Source: Mansonella perstans (lineage: Eukaryota > Nematoda > Chromadorea > Rhabditida > Onchocercidae). Taken from it: a stretch of DNA of 64,000 nucleotides. Of this stretch, positions 1-12,813 are shown piece after piece. Position 1 is the first letter of the stretch, and each line of letters begins with the position of its first letter. The notes below the pieces were generated by a model, which had not been told where the DNA came from, made no database searches, and worked only from the letters and a program-made list of their open reading frames with translations. The stretch is from NCBI GenBank assembly GCA_037074765.1, contig JBAMDO010000233.1, positions 1 through 64,000 of the forward strand, in the 5' to 3' direction. The translations under genes and the position numbers were made by a program.

Positions 1-960
1 GGGACCAGTTAGGAAAGACCAAGAATTAGCATGAATATAAAAAAAGTAGAAGATGACACAAGTTAATAGTGCATGAAACCTGTTGAAATGAGATATTTGA
101 TAAAATGAATGCATTTGTTCAAATAAATTAGAATAGTTGAACAAGTGCGTGGAATAATGGGAAGATAAAAAATTTGCAGGTTGTCATGAACTACTGGTAA
201 CGGCTGATAATGAAACTTAATAGTTTAAATCAAACAGCTATTCAGTTAGAGGTTAAATTATTGAAGTGGGGGGAAGTAAGTAGTAAAAAACAAAACTGAA
301 AACTTTTATAAACTTTATGATTTTAAATTACATTCGTGAAAAATGGAAAGAAAAAAGATATGCCTAGGAGTTAGTATGATTAATATAACGATATGATTTA
401 GTACTACAAAGCGGAAAAGAAAAAAAGGACCAAACACATAATGAGAATAATTATAATAATAATAATATTCAGAAGTTAAAACTTGCGATTAAAGAAAAAA
501 CGGAAGTTCAAATAAATTTTTGCACTAATTCATACCAGTAATCAATATAGCTGCCTGAAACGAAAAAATATCCGGAAAAGTAACATCAATTATTAAATGT
601 ACTGTTATGAATTCGAACCGGAAGGATAGAAACATAACAATAAATGAATTGTATGTGAGAGAAAAACTGAACTATTTTTACGATTTAATAAAAATTAATG
701 AACTTATCAAATAACAGGTGGATAAATACGAACAATTTATTTAATCATAAATTATATTTTGCCAAAACTATTACATGCTTATTATTTATACAGTCAGTGA
801 ATGCCAATGTTATCGCACGGAAATCTTCTCCCAAACTTTATTTTTCTTTTGGAAATGCTTAACATTATCAAGTATAAAATTTTCTGATTCTTTTTTGTTG
901 ATGACTATCCGGTTTTTTTTCCCAGTTTTTTTTCCGTTTTCAGTGAGAGTTTAAATTAAA

Positions 961-976
961 GTGTGTGTGTGTGTGT
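961..976. repeat. (GT)8 dinucleotide microsatellite
   Basis: Eight uninterrupted GT units are visible. The tract is short and probably polymorphic. No gene is attached to it. Confidence 0.9.
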
Positions 977-1577
977 ATTAGACAGAATTATTCATAATTC
1001 TTTAGATTAATATCTTTTTAACTGATACCTATCGCAATTAATAAAAGAAAGAGAAAAGGAATGGAAGACATAAAAAGAAGCAGCATTGCATACTTCCCTT
1101 TGGTGTTTCATTTCACCAGATTTCATCATTATTGCAAAACTTCTTCAACATGCATGGAACTCATTAAGTTGTTTATTTCAACAAAATACTAATTTCTATT
1201 TTCAGGAGTATTTTAATTAAATTCGATTGCTAAACATCGACGCAATATTTAATTTTGTATTACCAAACTATTTTTTATTTAAAAAAATTATTGTGCAATG
1301 TTTCATAATAGTTGACGAAGAATTTCGAAATCAAAAGTTAAAATCAAATAAAAATCGGTTTATTTACAAAAAAGAAACATTGATGAAAGATTACGAAAGA
1401 CACGACTCATTCAGATATAATGCTGATTAAATTTCATAAACTTTATCCAATAAAGTGAGCGTAACGTGCGGCACCACCAAAATATACCTGAATACAGTAA
1501 GTGCAATTGTTTGGACATTTCATTTGTTGAATTTTTTAAAAAAAAACTCATTGTAAAAAGAATTTAGTTGACAACCA

Positions 1578-1614
1578 TAGCTCAGTGGTCATCCTCAAGT
1601 GATGATTCGAGTCC
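1578..1614 (+). other. tRNA-like A-box/B-box pair (degenerate)
   Basis: TAGCTCAGTGG at 1578-1588 matches the RNA polymerase III A-box consensus. GATTCGAGTCC at 1604-1614 matches the B-box except for its first bases. The two are only 15 nt apart, against about 30 or more in a real tRNA gene, and I cannot pair the flanks into acceptor or T stems. It is therefore at best a truncated tRNA or a tRNA-derived SINE remnant. Confidence 0.3.
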
Positions 1615-2093
1615 GCCTAGTTATTATGGTCTATCTAGTCCCTCTAATCAATGCAACACAAGTTTAGATGGATCATTCTTCTTATATGGTTGGGACACGC
1701 AAACACTGTGATTTAATTTCCAGCAAATTTCTGAAATTTCAAAGTTTGCCTGATGCTTTCAATACCATTATTTTATTCAAGCATATTTCAAATGTTCATT
1801 TTGTCGGAAAGTGTGTTTTGCCGACAAATAAAAAATAAAGCGAAATAAAAAAGACGATGGAAAACTTTTGTATACAGGATACTAATCAAGAAATGAAATA
1901 ATTAATCATCAACATATATTGAGCATTGGTTCTTCGATTAATTTCACTCGCTTAAAGCAATTTAAGATCAGAAAAGAATAAAACGCTCACACAAATTAAA
2001 ATATAAATAAACAAAGCAAAATTTTATTTCTGAGAACATTATTTGGCATTCGTTATAAAATATTCAATCTTATCATACAGTCTTCTTCATTCT

Positions 2094-5000
2094 CTATGCT
2101 TCCATAGCGGATTCTACCGATTTTTGTATTTTCATTTTTTTTTTTAGCACGAAATCTGGATGAATTTTAGTATCCTGACAGCGGTGCTTGGGTTTCCTCC
2201 TTTGCGATCCGTGCTTGATTTGATGTCGCAATTGTTCGCCGTAATTAAACGCTGCGTTGCTTATTTTCTTAGCATTTCTAACTTTTTCTGCTTCTGACGT
2301 TGCGATTCCATCAAATAATCGAGGAATTTTAGTGGCAGGTATTGCTGTTTCACATGTTTTCAAATCTTGAGCCATTTCTACAAAAATTTTTGAAATACCA
2401 GATGCTATTGCTTCTAAATTGCAATAAAATTGTTCCATTTCATGAAAGTGAAACTTTCTCAGAATTTCAGAAACACTTTCGTATTTCCTTCTTTTTGCTT
2501 CGTTGAGTTCAAATCTCCTATGACTTTCCTCCGAATCGCCAGATGCTGAAATTTTGAAATATCTTAACAGAATTGCGTGTAATTATTATTTCGAAAAATA
2601 TTCCAAAAAAAAAACTTTTTAAATAGTGTCAAGTTTTTCTTAGGTATTTCTATCTCTAACATTGAATTATATTTAGAAGAATTTAACTGACTGATAAAGT
2701 TGTTACTTTTCAATTGCTAATTTCAAAAAACTCTGTTTTGAAATAACTAATCGATTATCACTATGTTTAAATTGAGATAATCCAATTCAATCGAATCTAA
2801 AGTTCAATTCTATATTTTGGATTAGTAGAAATCTGAAATCTGATTATTTAATTACAGTATTGACTGACAATGTCAAAAGGACTTTTTTCAATATTTTGCT
2901 TGCCAATAGCACTTCTTCTATAACCGCTACTTCAAAATCGCCTTTGGAAAAATTTTCGATTATTTCTAGAACATAATTGAATTATGAAATTTACGACTGA
3001 TAAAATGAAAATAAAAAATTCATGCATTTTTTACCTTTAACAATCAAGTCCAATTCTCGCTGCACTTCTTGCAAAATGCGGCATTTTACATATTCGCCGA
3101 CATATTTTAATAAATTATCTGATTTCACATGATAAGGCCAGTACTTTAGGATCGAACCAGCATGTGCAATAGCACGGCTCAGTTGACCACTGAAGCAAAC
3201 GGAAATTGAATAATTTAGAAGAGGTATGTTAAAAGATCTCAAACAACAACCTGGGAATTGAATAAATATATCAAAAGTTGGAAATGAACAATTTCAAACT
3301 GCTACAAATTTCGAGGAAGACAAACATTTTATCCAAGAAGGAAAAGTGAAAAAGGAAAACGGAGTAAAAATTTACCATTTAAAATAATAATTATACATAA
3401 GAATATGTGCCAGATAATTTTCAGGCTCTTTTGTCAGTAACGTTTCTAACCGCATCATTGATCGCGCACTATTAATATTCCATTCACATTTTCTAAAAAT
3501 TTTAGTCAAAGTAGAAAAAGACGAAAAAAATAACTGTATTCGAAAATATGACCCAAATTAACATTAAGAAAGTCATCGGTTGTCCGCCGAAGAATAAAGA
3601 TTCAACCATACGACCACATCGTGCTCTGGCTCTATCATTTTTTGAGATAACGATGTAAACCTAAAAAGATTTCTAAATCAATTAGTAAAATTTTCAAATT
3701 TCATAATATCAATTCTGAATTTAATAGAGTAATTAGATTTAGTCGAGAACAAATTAGTTACATCTATATCAACGATTTTTTGATTTTATCAAATTTAAAA
3801 TTTTTAATCAACGCAACTTAACTTGTCCCTACTTATTTGATTATGCTGGCAAGTTCTATTCATTTTTTCCGAAAATTTTGCCAAAAAAGTGAAAAAAAAA
3901 ATAAATTATACCGAGTATAAGCACAAATCTCCGAAGGCGTTATATTTGTGCGATTCTTCATCCATTTCATCGACAGCATTCTCCAATAGCATTAAATCGT
4001 TATTAGAGACTAATGAATTGTGAACTGCCATTTGATATTCCAAAATTGATCGCAACTTTAGAATTCTGAAAAATTAAAGTGATAGAGCAAGTACGGATGG
4101 TCATTAAGCTGAAATTATTTTTCAAAATCATCATTCTTTGGTATGAAACTTAAATTTTGAATGTTGAAAACATAACTTGATTAATCTCATCAATAATAAA
4201 TATTACCTAGCAATACGAAAATCAGGTCTTTTTATTAGCGCCAAATCGCATAATGTCCGGATATGCTGCAATTTCTGTGTGTTATCGTCCCTGAGTTCTT
4301 TTTTCCAGAAAACTTCACCAATATCCGGATTCTCTCGTCTCCAAAAGATTACTAACGCTTCTTGCAAATGAAGATTAGCTTCCATTTCTTTTATCTCACT
4401 TTCCAGTTCTTTCTTTCTGAAACTAAAATTAACAATTCATAATTTTTCATATAAAATTGTATTAAAAAGTCTCACACTGCTCAGTTTTCAATTTTTTTTA
4501 AAATTAAAAATAAATTATATTCTTATGCTTGAACTACGAGTACGAAAACCTGGGAGAATTGTAACGTATCGCACGTGATATACTTATATAGCGGACAACC
4601 AGTTGCTTACGACGTATTGGATCGTATCCGATAGACCTTTGCACCCATATCTGTTCAAATTGTTCCAGATACCTCGTAGCCTATTGTAGTTAACATTTAT
4701 GTTCAAGAAATTGTAACACATTTCAGAATAGCAAATTCCTTCAAACATTTCATATTAAGGAATAAAATATTAAGCAGCACTCTTTTGTTGCTTCGGAACA
4801 TTTCATAAAATACAAATCATCAGACATGATAACTTTTGATAATTAGAAAGTGAAGACTTATTAGAAAGTACGCCTGTCATTTAAAAGAAATGCAGTTTGA
4901 AGCCATTAAATTATGCCTTCTAATTAATTCTCTTTGATCAGGCATATTATTTCTGTCCATATAACCCTCAGATTGTTATTTATTATCTCATTGAATTAAA

Positions 5001-7673
5001 AAAATGTAAATTTAATTATGATTGAAAAAATTATTAAATACCTACATCTACTCCATCTTTACGTGAATATGCCAAAGCCAACAGTAAGGCAGCTTCCAGC
5101 CGATAATAGTTTCCCAGTTTTGATGCTTCTTCTAATCTTCCAATCACTGATGACAATGCACCATTTGATAAAGCTTTTAAAGCTTCCTTGTACTGGCTGC
5201 AAAAAAAGAAAAAATTAAATGAACTCTTTTCCGAAATAATTTTTGACAACTTGAAATTTACATAATTTTTTTTTGGTTACTTATGCCATTCAATTTGTAT
5301 CATTTGACCTATTGGAAAATAATGAAACGATGGTGAAACTAAACGATTATAAGATGAAAACAATTTTACGAATAATAATTAACCAATGAACAATATATTT
5401 TATAAATTTTAATTTAAATTTCCAAATTTGAAACTTAATTAAGTTCTGCAGCACTTTTAAAATTAAAATTTAAACTGTTACCCATTCCGCAGTGGAGAAA
5501 TATCATCCGGCAGTAGGCCAAGTTGCTCTTTTCTTACATTCCAAATATCCTCAACTAATGGATCATCACAATCGCATGCTAACCATAAATTGATAAAATC
5601 TTCTGTTAGGAATACTTTCAATGATTTTGCCTAAAATAAAATTTAAAAAATGAAATAAGCATTTTGTCCAAAATTCATAGTACAATTTATGTTGATTAAA
5701 ATTCAACACGTGTAAATATCAAAATGTATATTGAATGTAGGAATTTTACGCTGCGCAAATCGAAGTTTATTAATGATCAAACAAATGTAGACGCAAAGTT
5801 GACAATTTTTCTCTTTGCATAAATCAACAATATTTTAGAAAAATTATGTGCAGAATTTCAACTGCTCACATAGCTATCGATCCGACTGCATTCTTCGTTA
5901 ATTAGGTGTGTCAATTCATTTTTTGACATTTGATTAATACTCTCCGGCGATATTTTAAGATAATCCATGGTTAATTCCGAGCAGTGATAAACTAACGCAT
6001 CTGGAAAAACCATCAATAGAGTAAATCATTTAAAAAAACTATCATTTCATTCGATGCCATCATGAATGTTATGTGATACATAATAGAAAGCTTTTGTTAT
6101 TCCAAAATTAAATTTCTTACTTTTTTAAAAATCGAGAAGTATTTTGTAAATTAGATCTATCAAACGTTCGGTGCAATTTACATATTATGAAATCATTTTC
6201 CAGCGAATTGTAAGAATAGTTTTAAAAAAAAATTTGTTGAAGTTTCTTCTTGAGACAAAACAAGTTCTTAATATGTTAAAATATGAAATTATCTAATAAG
6301 AAATCATCATCGCTTTAATTCTCCACAATTAAATCAATATTTTGTAACATTACAACAGTGATCTAATCGCAGTGAAATGTCTTCTGCTCTAGATTATACT
6401 ATTTAAGAATTTTAAATTAGATTCCTTACTATTATTTTGCCCATATATATATCACATCGAACAGAAGAAATAAATTTTTATGGCTGTATTTATTAAGCAT
6501 TAAATGAGAACTTTAATTCGTCATCAAATAATCTTACAGACTATTCGTTTCATTATCAATCAGGAGATATTGTGGCTTAACTTGGAAGAACGAAAAAGAA
6601 AGGACATCAGTAAAATACATCATTACCAACAAGTGCTTTTTCATGATTCTCTAAAGTTTTCCATGAGGCACATCGTTTTAATCGAATATTTCGATCGTAT
6701 GGTCGGTATTCCAGTAATTTACTTAGATTAGCTATTGCATATTTTATTGGGATCTGAAAAAACAAATAACTTCAAATTAAAATCTTTCGACAACTTGTAT
6801 CTTTTTTTCCAGGAAGATGGGAAAAAGAATGACAAAATATGTGGACAAATTTCAAATTAAAAAATAAAATTCTCACCAAACATTTTCTTTGTATTGCTAA
6901 TGCTTCATACGCAAGGCTCAATTTGCAATAAATATTCAGAACTTTCCGGAAATTATCACTCTTTTCAAAGTTGCTATCAAATGAAAGATACATTTGCAAA
7001 GATTTTTCATAATGTTCAATTGCTTCGTTGTACAACTCTTCATCAAATTTAATTCGAGCGATAATTTCGTGGCGATTTGCCTCATGCTGGAATTCATGTC
7101 CAAACGGATAACTCGCTAAGATCATTTTATATCTTAAATTAATTCTATATGTAATAATCTGCACCAATTAATAAAATTGCATTCCAAATTTTTGATAAAA
7201 ATAATTGAGAATCGATGTTGAAACATTGCTTATTTTTTATTCCGCTTCAATTACCACCAAAAAGTGAAAAGTTCGAGCACATTTTGTTTCATCCTAAATC
7301 ATTGTCTTCAAATATACTTTTTGTAGAGGAGAAAGTATAAAAGTGATTATAAAGTCAAGTGAATTAAAATACCTCACCGTTATTCGAATTGATTTCGCAG
7401 TGATATTTGAAAATTAAGAACGAATCAGTACTAATTTAACCTCACCTCCTCGGGTATGAAATAAATAACAGCTATACTATAAAGAACAAATTATTAGATG
7501 TAATCCACAGATCATTTCGTATTTAAATTCAAGTTTGAGTAAGCCGCCAACTTCTCTCAATAATCCCAGAAAAACAGTATGGATCTTCGTCCAGTTGCCA
7601 GGAATACAAATGATGAACTAATATTACTGTTCATGGGGCAATCATGGCACTAACCTGTAGACCCCTGAGACAT
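2094..7673 (-). CDS. TPR-like helical repeat protein, ~753 aa, 15 exons
   Basis: I assembled 15 exons whose phases all agree: 7655-7673, 7552-7617, 7446-7471, 6877-7158, 6627-6753, 5870-6000, 5482-5630, 5052-5196, 4550-4680, 4207-4416, 3912-4065, 3563-3660, 3376-3492, 3035-3189 and 2094-2545. The predicted start reads MSQGSTVHHLYSWQLDED. Amphipathic helix pairs recur through the chain, for example YNEAIEHYEKSLQMY, YAIANLSKLLEYRP and LRNGQYKEALKALSNG, and these look like tetratricopeptide repeats. The last exon encodes a charged, Lys/Arg-rich tail (YGEQLRHQIKHGSQRRKPK). There is no signal peptide or membrane segment. I do not recognise the family, and a scaffold or adaptor role is only inferred from TPR proteins in general. 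The least certain points are the 5052 donor (a stronger-looking donor lies 10 nt on but gives a stop) and the tiny third exon. The gene is followed on its 5' side by another minus-strand gene. Confidence 0.75.
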
Positions 7674-8081
7674 ACTATTTGCTATTACTTTGATTTATCT
7701 TTTTTTCCTTCCTTGAACATAATACTTTGCCCTTTGATCTTGTCCTTTTTTCACACCAAATCAAGCACATCCTATAAATATATTATAAAAAAATGTCAAG
7801 TTTTATGCGAAGTTAGATAAATTGAAAATTACAAAAATATTTCTAATATTTGACTTGAAAGTTGAACAGAATAAGTTCACACGGATTTTCTTATCAAAAA
7901 AAGATTATGATGGTCAGAAGTCGTGAAGCGTTGAAAAAATTCGAATGCTTCATATTACAGGAACAATTCAGACACATTCTGTGACTGTCATCAACATCAC
8001 GAGTTAAATTTTGTACTGTTAGAGAGGAATTTTTCAATATTTGTAACTGACTGTTAATCTTATTCTTCCGAATTGTTATAC
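7674..8081. other. Spacer with possible extra 3' exon of the upstream gene
   Basis: This stretch separates the TPR-like gene from the secreted-protein gene, both on the minus strand. A Cys-containing open segment on the minus strand (about 7894-8052, including MCLNCSCNMKHSNF) begins after a possible acceptor. It could join the neighbouring gene if the GTGAGT at its stop codon is used as a donor. That intron would be only about 35 nt, so I did not include it. Confidence 0.3.
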
Positions 8082-8825
8082 TCACAAAATTATATGGGGA
8101 AAGGTAGAGTTTTTTCCTAAATTACTTTGCTGCTCCTTGCGAGAATTATCAACTTTGACAGCATAGTCTGGATAATCTACACTCTTTTGCTTAGCAATGC
8201 AGCCGCAACCTATCACTTCATAACCCGAGGTTTTCAGGTAAAGTTTTATGACTGATCTTAATTCATAACAGTCATGATCCGAGGTAATTGATATCACGTC
8301 TAACATATAAGAATAATACCCTAATATGGGATGTGAACCTTTTATTGAAATGCGGAAGGAACAAGGAAAAATAGATAGTCTTTAAGAATTTTGTCATCAG
8401 TTTTGACAATATAAATAAGCATTAATTGAAACTCTAGTTTGCTACTCTTCCAAAACTCAAGTCTCAGATGTTCTTTTAATTCACTTTGGATAATGTTTAA
8501 AAATTTTAGTAAACTGAGTTCAAGTAAATGGGAAGCAAAAAAAGCTCAAGAGCTAGCAATTTGATGGAACTTGAATATGAAAATGAAATAATTAAGCAGT
8601 TTTATTCAGAAAATTCAGAACTATTCACTGCGCATAAATTAGAATTTCAATATTCGAGATTTTTATTGATGTCTTAATGCGTAAGTTAAGAGTGGTCCGA
8701 TCTATTGGATGAATTTCGATTTCATCGACCAGACTTCCAAGAATTTTTCGAAGAAGGGACTGCTCCATAATTTCGAGAGAGCAGAATAGAAGAAGGAGTG
8801 GGAGAAAGAAAAGATAGGGAAACAT
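8082..8825 (-). CDS. Predicted secreted Cys-containing protein (~164 aa), C-x-C near the C-terminus
   Basis: The model has two exons, 8629-8825 and 8082-8379. The N-terminus MFPYLFFLPLLLLFCSLE is a textbook signal peptide. The second exon contains SYMLDVISITSDHDCYELRS and then GYEVIGCGCIAKQ. The pattern of a hydrophobic strand, a lone Cys, and a final Val/Ile-Gly-Cys-x-Cys recalls the last strands of IL-17-type cystine-knot cytokines. The characteristic upstream Cys-rich strand of that family is not seen, so this is a suggestion only. The acceptor of exon 2 (TTAAAG) is weak, and the stop codon overlaps a GTGAGT donor-like site that could extend the protein. Alternatives are a nematode-specific secreted protein, or two unrelated open frames joined by me. 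Confidence 0.4.
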
Positions 8826-10440
8826 AAAAAAGGAACAAAAAATGAGCGTGAAGATAATATCAATAATGTCTTTTGTGCAGTTTATCCGAGATATCTCAAA
8901 TTAAGCTCTGGCATCTTCTGCCGCTAATCGTTAAATTTATTATTTTCCAATTAATTAAACATTTCCTTCGACAAAATATTGTCTTTATAGCAATAATATT
9001 TTTCATGTATTGTTGTACTAATGTAAAAGTTCTGATAAAGTGTTTGTGCTTTTCAAGGTCTTTTGATCTTTTTGACTTTATATGATAGAACTCTTAGCAA
9101 ATCATTTCTTTAATCAGAAATATTTCTTCATCTTTTCTCTTTTTCCTCGGGAATTATGGATGTAATGCAATTAATTATATGTGCTGTCATTATTCTTCAT
9201 AAGATTTTAATGTTAGCATATGAGTGATAACGGTCCATCTGATAAGATGCATAACTGATTAAAAATGTTTGGGGAATAATTGGGAGTTTTCAGAAGCCTA
9301 AGTGATACTATCATTTAATAACTGACTAGGTTGAAAATTGTCGGCAACTCTGTAAGCCTTAAAGAATATTCTGATTAATTATTTTAATTACTTTCCCTCT
9401 GAAAAAAAAGTACAGGATTACGTCAATGGGAATCACCATATCGGCGTAGAGTAGTAAATATTAGGTGAATGAGTGTTTGCGGCGTATTACTTTAAGTATT
9501 ACTCGAAAAACCAGTCACATTTCATATGTGGAAATTGTAGAAAGAAAAATTTCGCGTTTTATGAATTTTACAGTAAACTTTTGTTTTCAAATTTAGATTC
9601 TTAAATTAAAATAGAGCACGAAACCATAACGAATGTAAATAGTACTAGGCATGGAAGCCTTGTCGCTTATTTTAATTTCTTCAAATTGTTTCGTTAACAA
9701 TCTTAGGAATGATTTCAAAATTATCGATCCTGCTTGAACATTGCTTGATTTCAATGTGGTATCCTTGTTTTACATAAGAATAAGTGCAGAAGAGAAAGTA
9801 GAAGATCTTTCGTAAAATCTGACTTGTTATTATTCCAAAATTTCCTCCATTCTTGCAAAAATTTGGCTTTTGTTGTTGAAGTCCAAACTTGGCTATTTAA
9901 ATGTCAAAAGTAAGCTGGGATGATTATAGAATTCTAACTACATAGTAGTGAGCAATGCAACTTCAATAATTCTGTTATGCATACATATTTAAAACATTGG
10001 TTTTTAGAAGTTTCATAAGTTCAAAAAATTTAAACAGTAATTTAATTGCTAGCTACAGCATCTAAGGTTTTTTCTTGCTAGTTATGCTAATTGATAGAAC
10101 CATTTTTGTACAGAGTAAAATTCGCATTTAAACTTCAACAAAGCGATATTTTGCTTAAAATATTTCTTATCCTTCGACTTCTTTTTTTCCTAATTGTGCG
10201 AGCATGAAGAAATGGAAGTGTAAACTAAACATTTCAGAATCTCACTGATGTTTTAAGAGTAAGAAGATTTGAGCAAATAAAAGTGCAACAGAAGCTCTCC
10301 GGAATTTCATTAATTATCTAATTTGTAGTTTTGCTGTGAAATGCCTCCAAAATTTTACAATGCGTATTTATAGTTGTTGAACTTGGAAAGAGTGAATGAG
10401 TTTAACTTGTTGAAATATAGAAATATCAAATAGATATAGA
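8826..10440. other. Intergenic, AT-rich
   Basis: This is the region 5' of the secreted-protein gene and 3' of the ankyrin gene, both on the minus strand. I found no open frame with coding character and no repeat of note. Confidence 0.6.
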
Positions 10441-12813
10441 TTACATCGATTTTTTTCTTACAATTGGTTTCGTTTGCACAAAACGGAAAGAGCGCGGATC
10501 AGCCGATTTTCTACGTTGTCGTGGTTTCCATCTGAAATTTTATCAATGAGAAATTTTAAATCAATTTGAATATATTTCATTCATTCTATTCTTAAGACTA
10601 CAGAAATAAAACATAGCAAAAATGATTTATTTCTAAAAAGGAGAAATTTTTTTTCAAATAATAGCAATACCACTAATTGATTGATCGGCTGATTGATTAA
10701 CTGATTGATTTCATTTGCAATTTTCAAAATTTATTAAGAAATAATTTGACATATGTTGAAATTTGAAATTTGTTTTTCATTTTGACAATGATAAAAAGTG
10801 AGAAAATGAAGAATGATAATTATGCTAACTTGTCAACACATTTATATATTGCTGCAAAGGCACCCCAATAACGACATCCAATATATCCAATCATACCCAT
10901 TTGGCGATTTAAGCATGCCAACAAATGTAAACGCTAAATTTCATCCCTTATTTACAAAAATTTGAGAGGAAGAAATTATCAGATTATTCAAGTGCCCTTA
11001 AATTCTATGGGAAAACAGCATCCAGAACATTCTCACTGGTAAGTAGAGCAGTTAAGATAATATTTGGAAAATAAATATTTTATTCCAATATTTTTGTCTT
11101 TAAGGATCATTCAGTTATTCCATCTACGGATTATTGAATACATTCGATTCTTACGATTATGATATATATGTAGTGCATGTGACATTAGGTTTAATAATAA
11201 AAGACTTCAAATTCCTTTAAAATATTCAGAATTAATCGGAAACCATAAAGTATAAAATTGTTGTCCTCTTTTTCACTTCACCTATCCATTTTTATTTCTC
11301 TATTTTAGTTACTAATTCGAAATTTTGATTTTAAAGATCCACTAACTTGTGTTTGTACTATTCTTGCACATCTATGCTGTCCATTTCGTATTGCCAAGTC
11401 TTCAGCTGTATGACCCATACAATTAGTTAATTGTAATGCAACTAAACTCCATCCCTAAAATAATATTTTATTAAAATTATCTGTTTCCTGTAAAACATTT
11501 AAATTTACATATTTCAGAAAAGAGATTGAAAAACCTTTGCGAGCGTATCCACCATGAAATTCATTAATTCATCACGACCTTTCATTGCTGCATACATTAA
11601 TGCCGTATTGCCACGTCTATCTTGCGCATGAAAATTGCAGCCATTCTGCAAAGTTTTACTTGATAAAAGTAATTCTAATTAATCTTTTTTCAGATTTCAT
11701 TTAAAATGAAAATTTTTCAATAAATTTTGTTACATCCACACTAACAGTTTTTGCATACATTAATCAGTATAAAATATTTTTAGTTTTTTTTTTTTTGTTT
11801 TTTTATACGAATAGACATCAAACATGAATACATACACACGTAAATACGTGTGTGTCGTCCACTCTCATCCACAAATTTTTAATCCGCTTGAAATTTGTAA
11901 TATAAAGCTGGCATTTATAATTATAATTGATAATCGTAGAAACGACCTTACAATTTTAGCAATTAGTAAACCTTCCGCGGTCCTATCATCTTCAATGCAT
12001 GTGTACATTAATGCTGTTCGTTGATCTCGTTTGTCTTGAAAATTGATATCTGCGCCATGATCAATCAGTAATTGAATATATTTGAGCTAAATTGACTTCA
12101 ATATTAAATGAATGATAAGAGAAATGGAACGTCTTTGATCCATTAGCAACAGTAACAAACGATGAACCATTCCTACACGTGACACGTGATACGCTCGTTA
12201 ATCCCCTTAGAAGTGTTTACTAAAATTCTTATAACTATGGTAGTGCACTTTCACCCCTGCTTTTCTCATTCCTTTCTGGAAAGAATTTTAATTTCGTGAG
12301 TGATTAATGGAATTATATTAATGAAGGACTAACTTACTCTGCTTTCTTTATCACCAAGATATTTAATTGTTGCTATGAGAAGTGATTCACCATTTAAATT
12401 AATTTCATTGGGACTCGAGTCTGGCACTGCCTTTAATAAGTTAGGAATACAAATAGGCGAAAAAACAAGCTTTGTGCAAAAATACATTATTAATATGAAA
12501 TGCATCGACAAGTAAGCTCAACAGGTGCTTTGATCTTGAATATACTTTATAAATGAATTGCTATTTTCAGAATGAAAAATTAAAAGAATTTTCAGAATGA
12601 AAAATTAAAAAATTTATTTAAATACATTTACTTCACAGCTGCAAATGAATTTATGTAAATGGCAAATTAAAATACTTGAATTTTTTCTTTGTAAATTTTA
12701 GGTAAATCGAGATTTTCAGCAAGTGCTTTAGCTTGAATTGTATGAAGATGACCAAGTAGCCACTTTCGAACAGCATCATCATTCAAACAAATCAATTTCT
12801 TACCTGATTCCAT
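10441..12813 (-). CDS. Ankyrin-repeat protein, 259 aa, 7 exons
   Basis: The exons are 12676-12813, 12338-12430, 11952-12086, 11535-11645, 11347-11454, 10830-10933 and 10441-10531. All junctions are canonical and keep frame. Ankyrin repeats are plain in the middle: LLIDHGADINFQDKRDQRTA, then GCNFHAQDRRGNTALMYAAM, then GHTAEDLAIRNGQHRCARIV. The N-terminus (MESGKKLICLNDDAVRKWLL) is a helical lead-in. The C-terminus ends in a basic stretch (WKPRQRRKSADPRSFRF) that could bind nucleic acid or act as a nuclear signal. There is no signal peptide or membrane segment. The start ATG directly follows a TTTCAG acceptor, which fits either SL trans-splicing or a missing 5' exon. Ankyrin proteins bind other proteins, but I cannot assign a specific partner or orthologue. 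Confidence 0.8.

Larger units (their letters stand above)
1..2093. other. Intergenic, AT-rich
   Basis: I see no convincing gene here. The stretch holds homopolymer-rich AT DNA, a (GT)8 run at 961-976 and a tRNA-like pair of promoter boxes at 1578-1614, both listed separately. A 67-codon open frame at 1227-1430 lacks family resemblance and splice context, and is probably chance. Confidence 0.6.

Noticed and set aside
609..665. Minus-strand GGTTCGAATTC with an upstream TAGTTCAGT, possible tRNA
   Set aside because: The boxes are about 55 nt apart and no acceptor, anticodon or T stems can be paired.
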